DNA from: Streptomyces sp. NBC_01233
GTDB lineage: Bacteria; Actinomycetota; Actinomycetes; Streptomycetales; Streptomycetaceae
Assembly (NCBI RefSeq): GCF_035989305.1
Contig: NZ_CP108514.1
Location: 6,552,501 to 6,616,500, forward strand
Direction: 5' to 3'
Length of the DNA: 64,000 bases
Shown here: positions 9,871 through 17,406 of the stretch, in pieces
Numbering within the stretch: the first letter of the stretch is position 1
Layout of the letters: every line of letters starts with the position of its first letter
Made by a program: the position numbers and the translations under genes
Notes under the pieces: generated by a model
What the model was told of the DNA's origin: nothing
Database searches by the model: none
The model's input: the letters and a program-made list of their open reading frames with translations, nothing else

Positions 9871-9963
9871 CGAACGCGAGGCCGCGGAATGCGGGGAAGC
9901 TCGGACGTCCTAGTACGCCGTGAGCGCGGTCCGCCATACACAACCGGTGAAGGACAAGCACTC

Positions 9964-11049
9964 ATGACAACGCCCACGATCGAGCTCAAGCCCTCCTCGA
10001 ACCCGCTGTCCGATGCGGAGCGCGAGGCGATCCTGGCCAGCCCCGGCTTCGGCCGCCACTTCACCGACCACATGGTGACGATCAAGTGGACCGAGGGCCG
10101 CGGCTGGCACGATGCCGAGCTGGTCCCGTACGCGCCGCTCTCGATCGACCCGGCGAACATGACCCTGCACTACGCGCAGACGATCTTCGAGGGGCTCAAG
10201 GCCTACCGCCAGCCCGACGGCACCGTGGCCACCTTCCGCCCCGAGGCCAACGCCGCACGCTTCCAGGCCTCCGCCCGCCGCATGGCGATGCCGGAACTGC
10301 CGGCCGAGCTGTTCATCGAGGCCTGCGACGCGCTCATCAAGCAGGACCGCGCCTGGGTGCCGGACTCCGGCGAGGCCTCCCTGTACCTGCGGCCGTTCAT
10401 GTTCGCCTCCGAGGTCGGCCTCGGCGTCCGCCCGGCCAACGAGTTCCTCTTCATCGTCATCGCCTCGCCCGCCGGCGCGTACTTCCCCGGTGGCGTCAAG
10501 CCCGTCTCCGTCTGGCTGTCCGAGGACTACGTCCGCGCGGTCAAGGGCGGCACCGGCGCGGCCAAGACCGGCGGCAACTACGCGGCCTCGCTGGTCGCGC
10601 AGGCCCAGGCGGCCTCGCACGGCTGCGACCAGGTGGTCTGGCTCGACGCCGTCGAGCACCGCTGGATCGAGGAGATGGGCGGGATGAACCTGTACTTCGT
10701 GTACGGCGACCGCATCGTCACCCCGGAGCTCACCGGCTCGCTCCTTCCCGGCATCACCCGCGACTCCCTCCTCACCATCGCCCGCGACCTCGGCTACACC
10801 GCCGAGGAGGGCCGCCTGACCACCGAGGACTGGCAGCGCGACAACGCGAACGGCACCCTCACCGAGGTGTTCGCCTGCGGCACCGCCGCCGTCATCACCC
10901 CGGTCGGCTCGGTCAAGTCCGAGCGCGCCAACTGGACCCAGGGCGACGGCGAGCCCGGCGAGGTCACCATGCGGCTGCGCAAGGCGCTCCTGGAACTCCA
11001 GACCGGCCACAGCGCCGACACCCACGGCTGGATGCACCCGCTCGGCTAG
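9964..11049 (+). CDS. ilvE: Branched-chain amino acid aminotransferase
   Basis: This PLP enzyme transaminates the 2-oxo acids of Leu, Ile and Val with glutamate. The 361-residue class IV aminotransferase shows [17 protein letters not shown], the PLP-lysine region [31 protein letters not shown] and the phosphate-cup segment. Length is normal. ATG 9964 is chosen because GAAGGA precedes it. The frame is open 25 codons further up to an ATG at 9889, and this stretch includes the rare-codon run GTC CTA GTA. It is followed by a strong terminator. Confidence 0.96.
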   Translation: MTTPTIELKPSSNPLSDAEREAILASPGFGRHFTDHMVTIKWTEGRGWHDAELVPYAPLSIDPANMTLHYAQTIFEGLKAYRQPDGTVATFRPEANAARFQASARRMAMPELPAELFIEACDALIKQDRAWVPDSGEASLYLRPFMFASEVGLGVRPANEFLFIVIASPAGAYFPGGVKPVSVWLSEDYVRAVKGGTGAAKTGGNYAASLVAQAQAASHGCDQVVWLDAVEHRWIEEMGGMNLYFVYGDRIVTPELTGSLLPGITRDSLLTIARDLGYTAEEGRLTTEDWQRDNANGTLTEVFACGTAAVITPVGSVKSERANWTQGDGEPGEVTMRLRKALLELQTGHSADTHGWMHPLG

Positions 11050-11070
11050 TCCCCGGCGCCCCGAGACGGA

Positions 11071-11107
11071 CCGAAGGCCCCCCGCAGGTGGTGCGGGGGG
11101 CCTTCGG
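11071..11107 (+). terminator. Strong terminator after ilvE
   Basis: A perfect 16-bp stem (11071-11086 with 11092-11107) and 5-nt loop lie 21 bp after ilvE. It also stands 32 bp beyond the stop of the minus-strand gene at 11140, so it may serve both directions. Confidence 0.85.
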
Positions 11108-11139
11108 CCGTTCCGGTGGGGCGGGGGAGAGGTGCGTGG

Positions 11140-11292
11140 TCAGCGCTTCCCGTCCGCCTCGTCCTCGTCCGGCCGCGGCTTCCGGTTCGCCGCGTCCGGG
11201 CCGCCGAGGGCCATCACGGTGTCGCCGAAGACGTAGGCGAGGCCCGCGACCCCCTTGACGATCTTCGTTGCCACGTATGCGAGCTCTTCCAC
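11140..11292 (-). CDS. Small protein, 50 residues
   Basis: A GTG start at 11292 has a strong GGGGAGG ribosome site four bases upstream. The product has a hydrophobic stretch (YVATKIVKGVAGLAYVFGDTVMALGG) of about 25 residues followed by a highly charged acidic-basic tail (PRPDEDEADGKR). It may be a small membrane-associated protein. It lies 34 bp downstream of the NCS1 transporter on the same strand and may share its transcript. Function unknown. Confidence 0.65.
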   Translation of the reverse strand: MEELAYVATKIVKGVAGLAYVFGDTVMALGGPDAANRKPRPDEDEADGKR

Positions 11293-11326
11293 GACGCCTC
11301 CCCGTGTCGTTCGCGACGGCCCCTTG

Positions 11327-12754
11327 CTAGTCGGCCGCCACTGCCATCTGCCCCGCCGGATCGGCGGCCGGTGCCGCCTGCGGCCGGACCGTCAGCGCGG
11401 TGTACACCACGCCGCCGACCAGCCCCGACAGGATGAAACTGCAGTCCACCCCGCTGGTGAGGGCCAGCAGCGGGCCCTCGTGCACCGGGGTCGACACGGC
11501 GGCCAGTCCCACGGCCGCGCCGGCCGCCCAGGAGGCGGTGGCGCGGAGGTTCCAGCCACCGCTGTACCAGTAGACGCCGCCACGGGCCCGACGGTTGAAC
11601 ACCTGGAGGGCATCGGGGTCGTAGACCCCCCGGCAGCGCACGTACCCGATGAGGGTGATGACGGCCCACGGGGTGCCGATCGCGGTCAGCAGCAGCACGA
11701 AGGAGGTCATCGCGGACTGCACGTCCCACTCGAAGGAGCCGAAGAAGACGAAGGCGGTGGCGACGGCCGCGGCGACCAGGGTGGCGGTGGTGCGGGTGGC
11801 CTTGGGGACGATCGCGTCGAGGTCCAGGCCCATGGAGTAGAGCATCAGCCCGGCATTGCCCACCGAACCGGCCGCGGCGGCGACCAGCAGCGGGACCAGG
11901 TACCAGAACGGGGCGCTCTCGACGAGCGGGCCGGCGTAGTCCAGCCCCGCCCTGGCGGCCAGGGCGGTGTAGGTACCGAAGAGCTGCGGTATCAGAAGGC
12001 CGATGAGCAGGCCGAACGCGGTGGCCCAGAGCACCTTGCGGGACCCGTGCCGGCGCGGGGAGATGTAGCGGGTGTAGTCGCCGAGCAGGGTGATGAAGGC
12101 GACGGGCCCGCTGAGCCCGGCGGCGACGGCGGCCAGCAGCCACGTCGGCCAGAAGGAGCCGAGCAGGTACGGGGTCTCGGGCGGGGCGGCGGTGGTGAAG
12201 TCGGGGGCGTAGGCGAAGAAGCCGACGGCCAGCAGGACCACCATGCCGATGGAGAGCACCTTGCTCAGGCGCAGCAGCAGCCGGTAGCCGAAGACGGCCC
12301 CGACGACGGTACAGGCGGCGAGCACGCCGTACATCGCCGCGCGGGAGACTCCGGTGTCCGGCAGCCCGGTGAGCCGCGAGAGGGTGCCCACCATCACGTC
12401 GCCGCCGATCCACAGGGTCAGCGCCGTGTAGCCGAGCGAGAGCAGCAGGCCCACCACCGAGCCGACGAGGCGGCCGCGGACACCGAACTGGGCGCCGCTG
12501 GAGGTGGAGAGGTTGGTCGCGGTGCGCAGGGAGACGAGCGCCAGCGGCGCGGTGAAGGCGATACCGATGAGCGTGCCGGTCACGATGGCGGTGACCGAGG
12601 GCCACAGGCCCAGTCCGAAGGACGGGGGCAGCCAGCCGAAGACGATCACACCGAGGCAGAGGTTGGAGCCGAGGAGGATCGAGATCAGGTCACGGGGACC
12701 GCTCGTCCGCTCCTCCTCCGGGATGGTGTCGACTCCGCGCTGTTCGATGGGCAT
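11327..12754 (-). CDS. NCS1-family nucleobase/allantoin-type permease
   Basis: The 475-residue protein has about 12 hydrophobic segments and the NCS1 pattern: an N-terminal amphipathic region before ISILLGSNLCLGVIVFG, the central GPVAFITLLGDYTRYI segment (NCS1 TM6 region), and SVGNAGLMLYSMGLDLDAI. Members import cytosine, uracil, allantoin, hydantoins or thiamine precursors by cation symport; the substrate here cannot be read. ATG 12754 has GGGAG upstream. The gene is divergent from the urease-like operon, with operator-like palindromes on both sides of the shared region, so the substrate may be a nitrogen compound. Confidence 0.88.
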   Translation of the reverse strand: MPIEQRGVDTIPEEERTSGPRDLISILLGSNLCLGVIVFGWLPPSFGLGLWPSVTAIVTGTLIGIAFTAPLALVSLRTATNLSTSSGAQFGVRGRLVGSVVGLLLSLGYTALTLWIGGDVMVGTLSRLTGLPDTGVSRAAMYGVLAACTVVGAVFGYRLLLRLSKVLSIGMVVLLAVGFFAYAPDFTTAAPPETPYLLGSFWPTWLLAAVAAGLSGPVAFITLLGDYTRYISPRRHGSRKVLWATAFGLLIGLLIPQLFGTYTALAARAGLDYAGPLVESAPFWYLVPLLVAAAAGSVGNAGLMLYSMGLDLDAIVPKATRTTATLVAAAVATAFVFFGSFEWDVQSAMTSFVLLLTAIGTPWAVITLIGYVRCRGVYDPDALQVFNRRARGGVYWYSGGWNLRATASWAAGAAVGLAAVSTPVHEGPLLALTSGVDCSFILSGLVGGVVYTALTVRPQAAPAADPAGQMAVAAD

Positions 12755-12796
12755 GGGGGGACTCCCTTGGCAGGGCGGGGGGTGGTTCGCATTTGT

Positions 12797-12811
12797 TTGA
12801 GCGACACTCAA
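12797..12811. promoter_or_regulatory. Operator-like palindrome on the permease side
   Basis: TTGAG-N5-CTCAA, perfect over 5 bp, 43 bp upstream of the permease start. It shares the GAG-N5-CTC core with the palindrome at 12864, so one repressor could bind both. The TetR gene at 16447 is the obvious candidate. Confidence 0.45.
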
Positions 12812-12863
12812 TGTGACCCAAGCCCGTGTCCCAGGTCAATGATTCCCTACAGCGAAATGAAGA

Positions 12864-12882
12864 GTTAGAGTGATGCTCTAAC
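12864..12882. promoter_or_regulatory. Operator-like palindrome on the urease side
   Basis: GTTAGAG-TGATG-CTCTAAC is a perfect 7-bp inverted repeat 28 bp before the urease gamma-beta start. It is of the size and symmetry TetR proteins bind, and the operon ends with a TetR gene. Confidence 0.5.
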
Positions 12883-12910
12883 CCATCGACTCAAGAGGTG
12901 GTGGATCGGC

Positions 12911-13621
12911 GTGCGGCTGACCCCTACGGAGCGCGACCGGCTGCTGCTCCGCAGCGCAGCGGAACTGGCCAGGGCCCGTCGGGCCCGTGGCCTGAAACTC
13001 AACGTCCCGGAGGCCACCGCGCTGATCGCGGACACGGTCTGCGAGGCCGCGCGCGACGGCAAGCGGCTCGCGGAGGCCATCGAGGAGGCCCGCAGTGTGC
13101 TGGGTCCCGGCGACGTCCTGCCGGGCGTCGCCGACGTGGTCACCGAGGTGCACGTGGAGGCCGTCTTCGACGACGGATCCCGCCTCGCGGTGGTCTCGTC
13201 GCCCATCCGGGGCGCGCAGCCGCTCGGCGACGACGCCCCGGGCGCGGTCGTCCCCGGCCCCGGCGTCCCCCAGCCGGAGCCGGTGGTGCACCTGCGCGTG
13301 CGCAACACCGCCGCCGTGCCGGTGAGCGTCACCTCCCACTTCCACTTCTTCGAGGCCAATCCGCGCCTCGACTTCGACCGCGCCGCGGCCTACGGGATGC
13401 GGCTGTGCGTGCCGGCGGGCTCCTCCGTACGGTTCGACCCGCACGGCGAGGGCGAGGTCGGCCTCGTCCCCATCGGCGGCGACCGCATCGCGATCGGCTT
13501 CGCCGGCCTGGTCGACGGCCCGCTGGACGCCCCCGGCGCCAAGGACGAGGCCCTGCGGCGCGCGGCGGCCTGCGGCTACCTCGGAGTAGCCGAAACCGGT
13601 AGCGAAGGAGCACAGGCGTGA
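12911..13621 (+). CDS. Fused urease gamma-beta subunit
   Basis: Residues 1 to about 100 match UreA (RLTPTERDRLLL, ARGLKLNVPEATALI, ARDGKRLAEAIEEAR) and the remainder matches UreB (VTSHFHFFEANPRLDFDRAAAYGMRL, DGPLD). The fused arrangement occurs in several bacterial ureases. UreB's usual FAGHR block reads IGGDR here, a small divergence. It is the first gene of the operon with ureC, agmatine deiminase and TetR. The GTG of ureC overlaps its end by 4 bp. No ureD, E, F or G lies nearby, so nickel insertion would need genes elsewhere. Confidence 0.93.
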   Translation: MRLTPTERDRLLLRSAAELARARRARGLKLNVPEATALIADTVCEAARDGKRLAEAIEEARSVLGPGDVLPGVADVVTEVHVEAVFDDGSRLAVVSSPIRGAQPLGDDAPGAVVPGPGVPQPEPVVHLRVRNTAAVPVSVTSHFHFFEANPRLDFDRAAAYGMRLCVPAGSSVRFDPHGEGEVGLVPIGGDRIAIGFAGLVDGPLDAPGAKDEALRRAAACGYLGVAETGSEGAQA

Positions 13622-15351
13622 GCAGACCGACCCGGCACGGCGACCACTGTGCGCCGGGCAGCCGGCACATCGACCCGCACGAGTACGCCTCCGTCTTCGG
13701 CCCCCGGGCCGGGGACCGGGTCCGGCTCGGCGACTCCGGGCTGACCGTCCGGGTGGAGTCCGATGCGCAGAAGCCCGGTGACGAGTTCCTGGCCGGTTTC
13801 GGGAAGACGGCCCGTGACGGTCTGCACCTGAAGGCGGCCGCGGTCCGCGAGACCTGTGACGTGGTGATCAGCAATGTCCTGGTGATCGATGCCGTTCTGG
13901 GCATCCGCAAGGTGTCGATCGGTATTCGTGAGGGCCGGATCCACGCGATCGGCCGGGCCGGCAACCCCGACACCCTCGACGGCGTGGACGTCGTCGTCGG
14001 CACCGGCACGTCGATCGTCTCCGGCGAGGGCCTGATCGCGACCGCCGGCGCCGTGGACACGCATGTCCACCTGCTTTCCCCGCGGATCATGGAGGCGTCC
14101 CTCGCCGCGGGCGTGACCACGGTCATCGGCCAGGAGTTCGGCCCGGTCTGGGGTGTCGGTGTCAACTCGCCCTGGGCGCTGAAGCACGCCTTCAACGCCT
14201 TCGACGCCTGGCCCGTCAACATCGGTTTCCTGGCCCGGGGTTCTTCCTCGGACGCGGCTCCGCTGGTGGAGGCGCTGGCCGAGGGCGGGGCGTCCGGTTT
14301 CAAGGTCCACGAGGACATGGGTGCGCACACCCGTGCCCTGGACACCGCCCTGCGGGTGGCCGAGGAGCACGACGTGCAGGTCGCCCTGCACTCGGACGGC
14401 CTCAACGAGTGCCTCTCCGTCGAGGACACCCTGCGCGTGCTGGACGGCCGGACCATCCACGCCTTCCACATCGAGGGCTGCGGCGGCGGGCACGTTCCCA
14501 ACGTGCTGAAGATGGCGGGCGTGGCGAACGTCATCGGCTCCTCCACGAACCCGACGCTGCCCTTCGGCCGGGACGCGGTGGCCGAGCACTACGGCATGAT
14601 CGTCTCCGTCCACGACCTCAAGCCGGACCTGCCGGGTGACGCGGCCATGGCCCGTGACCGGATCCGCGCCGGCACGATGGGCGCGGAGGACGTGCTCCAC
14701 GACCTCGGGGCGATCGGCATCACCTCCTCCGACGCGCAGGGCATGGGCCGGGCGGGGGAGACCATCCGCCGCACCTTCGCCATGGCCGCCAAGATGAAGG
14801 GCGAGCTCGGCCCGCTCGCCGGTGACGGCGAGGGCGACGACAACGCCCGCGTGCTGCGCTATATGGCCAAGCTGACCATCAACCCGGCCATCGCCCACGG
14901 TCTGGCCCACGAGATCGGCTCCATCGAGGTCGGCAAGCTCGCCGACATCGTGCTGTGGCGCCCCCCGTTCTTCGGCGCCAAGCCCCAGCTCGTCCTCAAG
15001 TCGGGCTTCCCCGCGTACGGAGTCACCGGCGACCCCAACGCCGCCACCGACACCTGCGAACCGCTGGTGCTCGGCCCGCAGTTCGGCTCGTACGGGGCCA
15101 CCGCGGCCGACATCTCCGTCGCCTTCGTCTCCGCCGCGGCCGCCGCGCTCGGCTCCGACGAGATGCCGACCCGCCGGCGCCGGGTCGCCGTCCGCGGCAC
15201 CCGCGGCATCGGCCCCAAGGACCTGCTCCTCAACTCCCGGGTGGGCGCGGTCGATGTGGACGCGCGCAGCGGACTCGTCTCCCTCGACGGGGAACCGCTG
15301 CGCTCGGAAGCCGCCGAGTCGGTCTCCCTCAACCGCCTGTACTTCTTGTAA
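13618..15351 (+). CDS. ureC: Urease alpha subunit, divergent, lacking the flap cysteine
   Basis: This is the catalytic subunit of a urease-type amidohydrolase of 577 residues. With a constant offset of 12 from Klebsiella UreC, the nickel ligands and catalytic residues are present: His149, His151, Lys229 (to be carbamylated), His231, Asp233, His258, His284, catalytic His332, Arg348 and Asp372. The flap Cys319 of classical ureases is Val331 here (VSVHDL instead of VCHHL), and the Trp of HEDWG is Met234. Cys319 is not strictly required for activity in Klebsiella, so activity is plausible. An AAGGAG site precedes GTG 13618. Confidence 0.93.
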   Translation: MSRPTRHGDHCAPGSRHIDPHEYASVFGPRAGDRVRLGDSGLTVRVESDAQKPGDEFLAGFGKTARDGLHLKAAAVRETCDVVISNVLVIDAVLGIRKVSIGIREGRIHAIGRAGNPDTLDGVDVVVGTGTSIVSGEGLIATAGAVDTHVHLLSPRIMEASLAAGVTTVIGQEFGPVWGVGVNSPWALKHAFNAFDAWPVNIGFLARGSSSDAAPLVEALAEGGASGFKVHEDMGAHTRALDTALRVAEEHDVQVALHSDGLNECLSVEDTLRVLDGRTIHAFHIEGCGGGHVPNVLKMAGVANVIGSSTNPTLPFGRDAVAEHYGMIVSVHDLKPDLPGDAAMARDRIRAGTMGAEDVLHDLGAIGITSSDAQGMGRAGETIRRTFAMAAKMKGELGPLAGDGEGDDNARVLRYMAKLTINPAIAHGLAHEIGSIEVGKLADIVLWRPPFFGAKPQLVLKSGFPAYGVTGDPNAATDTCEPLVLGPQFGSYGATAADISVAFVSAAAAALGSDEMPTRRRRVAVRGTRGIGPKDLLLNSRVGAVDVDARSGLVSLDGEPLRSEAAESVSLNRLYFL

Positions 15352-15370
15352 GCCTGTGAGGACCCCTGCC

Positions 15371-16417
15371 ATGACTGCACAGCCCGCCAAGCCCGTGAAC
15401 GACGGCTTCAGGATGCCCGCCGAGTGGACCCCCCACGAGCGCACCTGGATGGCCTGGCCCAGCCCCAACCCCACCTTCACCAACGAGCAGGAGCTCGCCG
15501 AGGCCCGCGAGGCCTGGGGCGCCGTCGCCCGCGCGGTCCGTTCGTACGAGCCCGTGACCCTGGTCGTCTCGCCCGGCGACGCCGAGAGTGCCCGCGCGGT
15601 CGTCGGCGGCGACGTACAGCTGGTCGAGCAGGAGCTCGACGACGCCTGGATGCGCGACATCGGCCCGACCTTCGTCACCAACGACGCCGGCGAGATCGCG
15701 GCCGTCGACTGGACCTTCAACGGCTGGGGCGCCCAGGAGTGGGCCCGCTGGGACCACGACTCGAAGATCGCCCGGCACGTCTCGGACGTGGCCGGCACCC
15801 GTACGTACAGCACCGCGCTCGTCAACGAGGGCGGCGCCATCCACGTCGACGGCGAGGGCACCGTGCTCCTCACCGACACCGTGCAGCTGGGCGAGGGCCG
15901 CAACCCCGGCTGGACCCGCCAGCAGGTCGAGGCCGAGATCCACGCCCACCTCGGCACCACCAAGGCGATCTGGCTGCCGTACGGCCTGGCCGGCGACTAC
16001 GGCACCTACGGCACCCAGGGCCACGTCGACATCGTCGCCGCCTTCGCCCGCCCCGGCGTCGTCATGGTGCACACCCAGCCCGACCCGGCCCACCCGGACC
16101 ACGAGCGCTGCAAGACCATCGCCGCCATCCTGCGCGCCTCCACCGACGCGCGGGGCCGGCAGCTGGAGGTCGTGGAGATCCCCGCGCCGACCGTGCTGGA
16201 GGAGGACGGGGAGTGGGTGGACTACTCCTACATCAACCACTACCTGTGCAACGGCGGCGTGGTCCTGTGCTCCTTCGACGACCCGCGCGACGAGGAGGCG
16301 GCGGAGATCTTCCGCGGACTGTTCCCCGAGCGGAGCGTGACACTCGTTGACGCACGTACGATTTTCGCCGGGGGTGGCGGTATCCACTGCATCACCCAGC
16401 AGCAGCCGAAGGTCTGA
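15371..16417 (+). CDS. Agmatine deiminase
   Basis: This enzyme hydrolyses agmatine to N-carbamoylputrescine and ammonia in arginine/polyamine breakdown. The 348-residue protein has the guanidino-modifying fold with MRDIGPTFV, the NEGGAIHVDGEG segment, GTQGHVDIVAAF, and the catalytic Cys340 in GGGGIHCITQQQP. Length is typical. It starts 19 bp after ureC in the same operon. The usual partner, N-carbamoylputrescine amidase, is not present here, so the urease-like enzyme is the only neighbour that might handle a related product. Confidence 0.93.
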   Translation: MTAQPAKPVNDGFRMPAEWTPHERTWMAWPSPNPTFTNEQELAEAREAWGAVARAVRSYEPVTLVVSPGDAESARAVVGGDVQLVEQELDDAWMRDIGPTFVTNDAGEIAAVDWTFNGWGAQEWARWDHDSKIARHVSDVAGTRTYSTALVNEGGAIHVDGEGTVLLTDTVQLGEGRNPGWTRQQVEAEIHAHLGTTKAIWLPYGLAGDYGTYGTQGHVDIVAAFARPGVVMVHTQPDPAHPDHERCKTIAAILRASTDARGRQLEVVEIPAPTVLEEDGEWVDYSYINHYLCNGGVVLCSFDDPRDEEAAEIFRGLFPERSVTLVDARTIFAGGGGIHCITQQQPKV

Positions 16418-16446
16418 CCTTCGGGAAACGGACGAGGAGTGGGCCC

Positions 16447-17067
16447 ATGGTGGCGGGTGGAGTACCGGTACGGGCGGCGCGCAAGAACGCGCCCCCGCGC
16501 GAGGACGTACTCGTCGCCGCCATGGCCACGATCGCCGAGCGCGGCCTGGAAGGCCTGACCATGGCCGGTCTGGGCCGCGAGGTCGGCATGAGCAGCGGCC
16601 ACCTCCTCTACTACTTCCGCAGCAAGGACGAGCTCCTGCTGCAGACCCTGGAGTGGAGCGAGGCGGCACTGGGCAGCGAGCGGCGGGCCCTGCTCTCCCG
16701 CCGCGGTCCCGTCGCCGAGCGCCTGCGCGCGTACGTCGACCTGTACGTGCCCACGCAGGCCCGCGACCCGCACTGGACGCTGTGGCTGGAGGTCTGGAAC
16801 CGCTCCCAGAACGCCGGCCCCCAGGAGCGCGAGCGGCAGGCGGCCATCGAGGGCGCCTGGCACCGCGACCTGGTGGCACTGCTCGCCGAGGGCATCTCGC
16901 GCGGGGAGTTCCGACCGGTGGACGCCGAGCGCGTGGCGACCCGCATCAGGGCCCTGCTCGACGGATTCAGCATCCAGCTGGCGGTGGGTCTGCCGACGGT
17001 GGACCGGCAGGAGATCCTCGACCACGTCCGCGAGTTCCTCACGGAGGCACTCACCCCGCAGAACTAG
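16447..17067 (+). CDS. TetR family regulator
   Basis: The 206-residue protein has an N-terminal TetR helix-turn-helix (VLVAAMATIAERGLEGLTMAGLGREVGMSSGHLLYYFRSKDELL split across two helices, residues about 18-60) and a helical ligand domain with TLWLEVW in the middle. It is the last gene of the urease-agmatine deiminase operon, 29 bp after the deiminase. It probably represses this operon and the divergent permease through the two palindromes between them. Ligand unknown. Confidence 0.9.
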   Translation: MVAGGVPVRAARKNAPPREDVLVAAMATIAERGLEGLTMAGLGREVGMSSGHLLYYFRSKDELLLQTLEWSEAALGSERRALLSRRGPVAERLRAYVDLYVPTQARDPHWTLWLEVWNRSQNAGPQERERQAAIEGAWHRDLVALLAEGISRGEFRPVDAERVATRIRALLDGFSIQLAVGLPTVDRQEILDHVREFLTEALTPQN

Positions 17068-17141
17068 CCCGGCCAGCGTTCGGCGCGCGGGCCCGCTGCC
17101 CGCATGCTGAGATCCCTGTCCATCCGCGGCGAGCGTTGTGG

Positions 17142-17147
17142 CACACT
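17142..17147 (+). promoter_or_regulatory. Candidate -10 box for a leaderless cimA leader transcript
   Basis: CACACT lies 6 bp before the GTG of the short leader frame at 17154. That spacing would start the RNA at or next to the GTG, giving a leaderless leader peptide, a common arrangement in actinobacteria. No clear -35 box. Confidence 0.35.
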
Positions 17148-17153
17148 GCCAGC

Positions 17154-17210
17154 GTGCCTGCTCAGCTCATGATTATCGCCAGCAGCGCGCCGGTCCCCAG
17201 TGGCCGCTGA
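17154..17210 (+). CDS. Candidate 18-residue leader peptide of cimA
   Basis: The frame GTG...TGA encodes an 18-residue peptide with consecutive Leu-Met-Ile-Ile (codons CTC ATG ATT ATC) at residues 5-8. ATT is rare in such GC-rich genomes. The frame is followed by a 9-bp stem (17200-17208 with 17232-17240) that begins inside its last codons, and then by an intrinsic terminator. This is the layout of ribosome-mediated attenuation, and the downstream gene feeds isoleucine synthesis. No clear antiterminator pairing with the terminator arm was found, so it remains a candidate. Confidence 0.45.
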   Translation: MPAQLMIIASSAPVPSGR

Positions 17211-17263
17211 ACCGCGGAAGAACTTCGCGGAAGCGGCCACCGTGCCTCGGACCCGCGCGCAGA

Positions 17264-17290
17264 CCTCTCGCTACCCGCGAGAGGTTTTTT
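17264..17290 (+). terminator. Intrinsic terminator or attenuator upstream of cimA
   Basis: An 8-bp stem (CCTCTCGC, 17264-17271, with 17277-17284) is followed by six T residues (17285-17290). T-tailed terminators are unusual in this genome. It lies between the leader peptide and cimA, 117 bp before the cimA ATG, with no full gene ending just upstream except the TetR gene about 200 bp away. Confidence 0.75.
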
Positions 17291-17406
17291 CGTTTCCCGG
17301 ACCATCCGAGCCGGGACCGGACCGCGCGCGATGATGGGGGCAGTGACGGCGGCCTGCCCCCTTGGCGGGCATCCGGAACCACTCATCCGACAGGAGCCAG
17401 ATCAGC

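Noticed and set aside
17172..17386. Minus-strand open frames around the cimA leader
   Set aside because: They overlap the hairpins and terminator, lack ribosome sites, and show no coding similarity.
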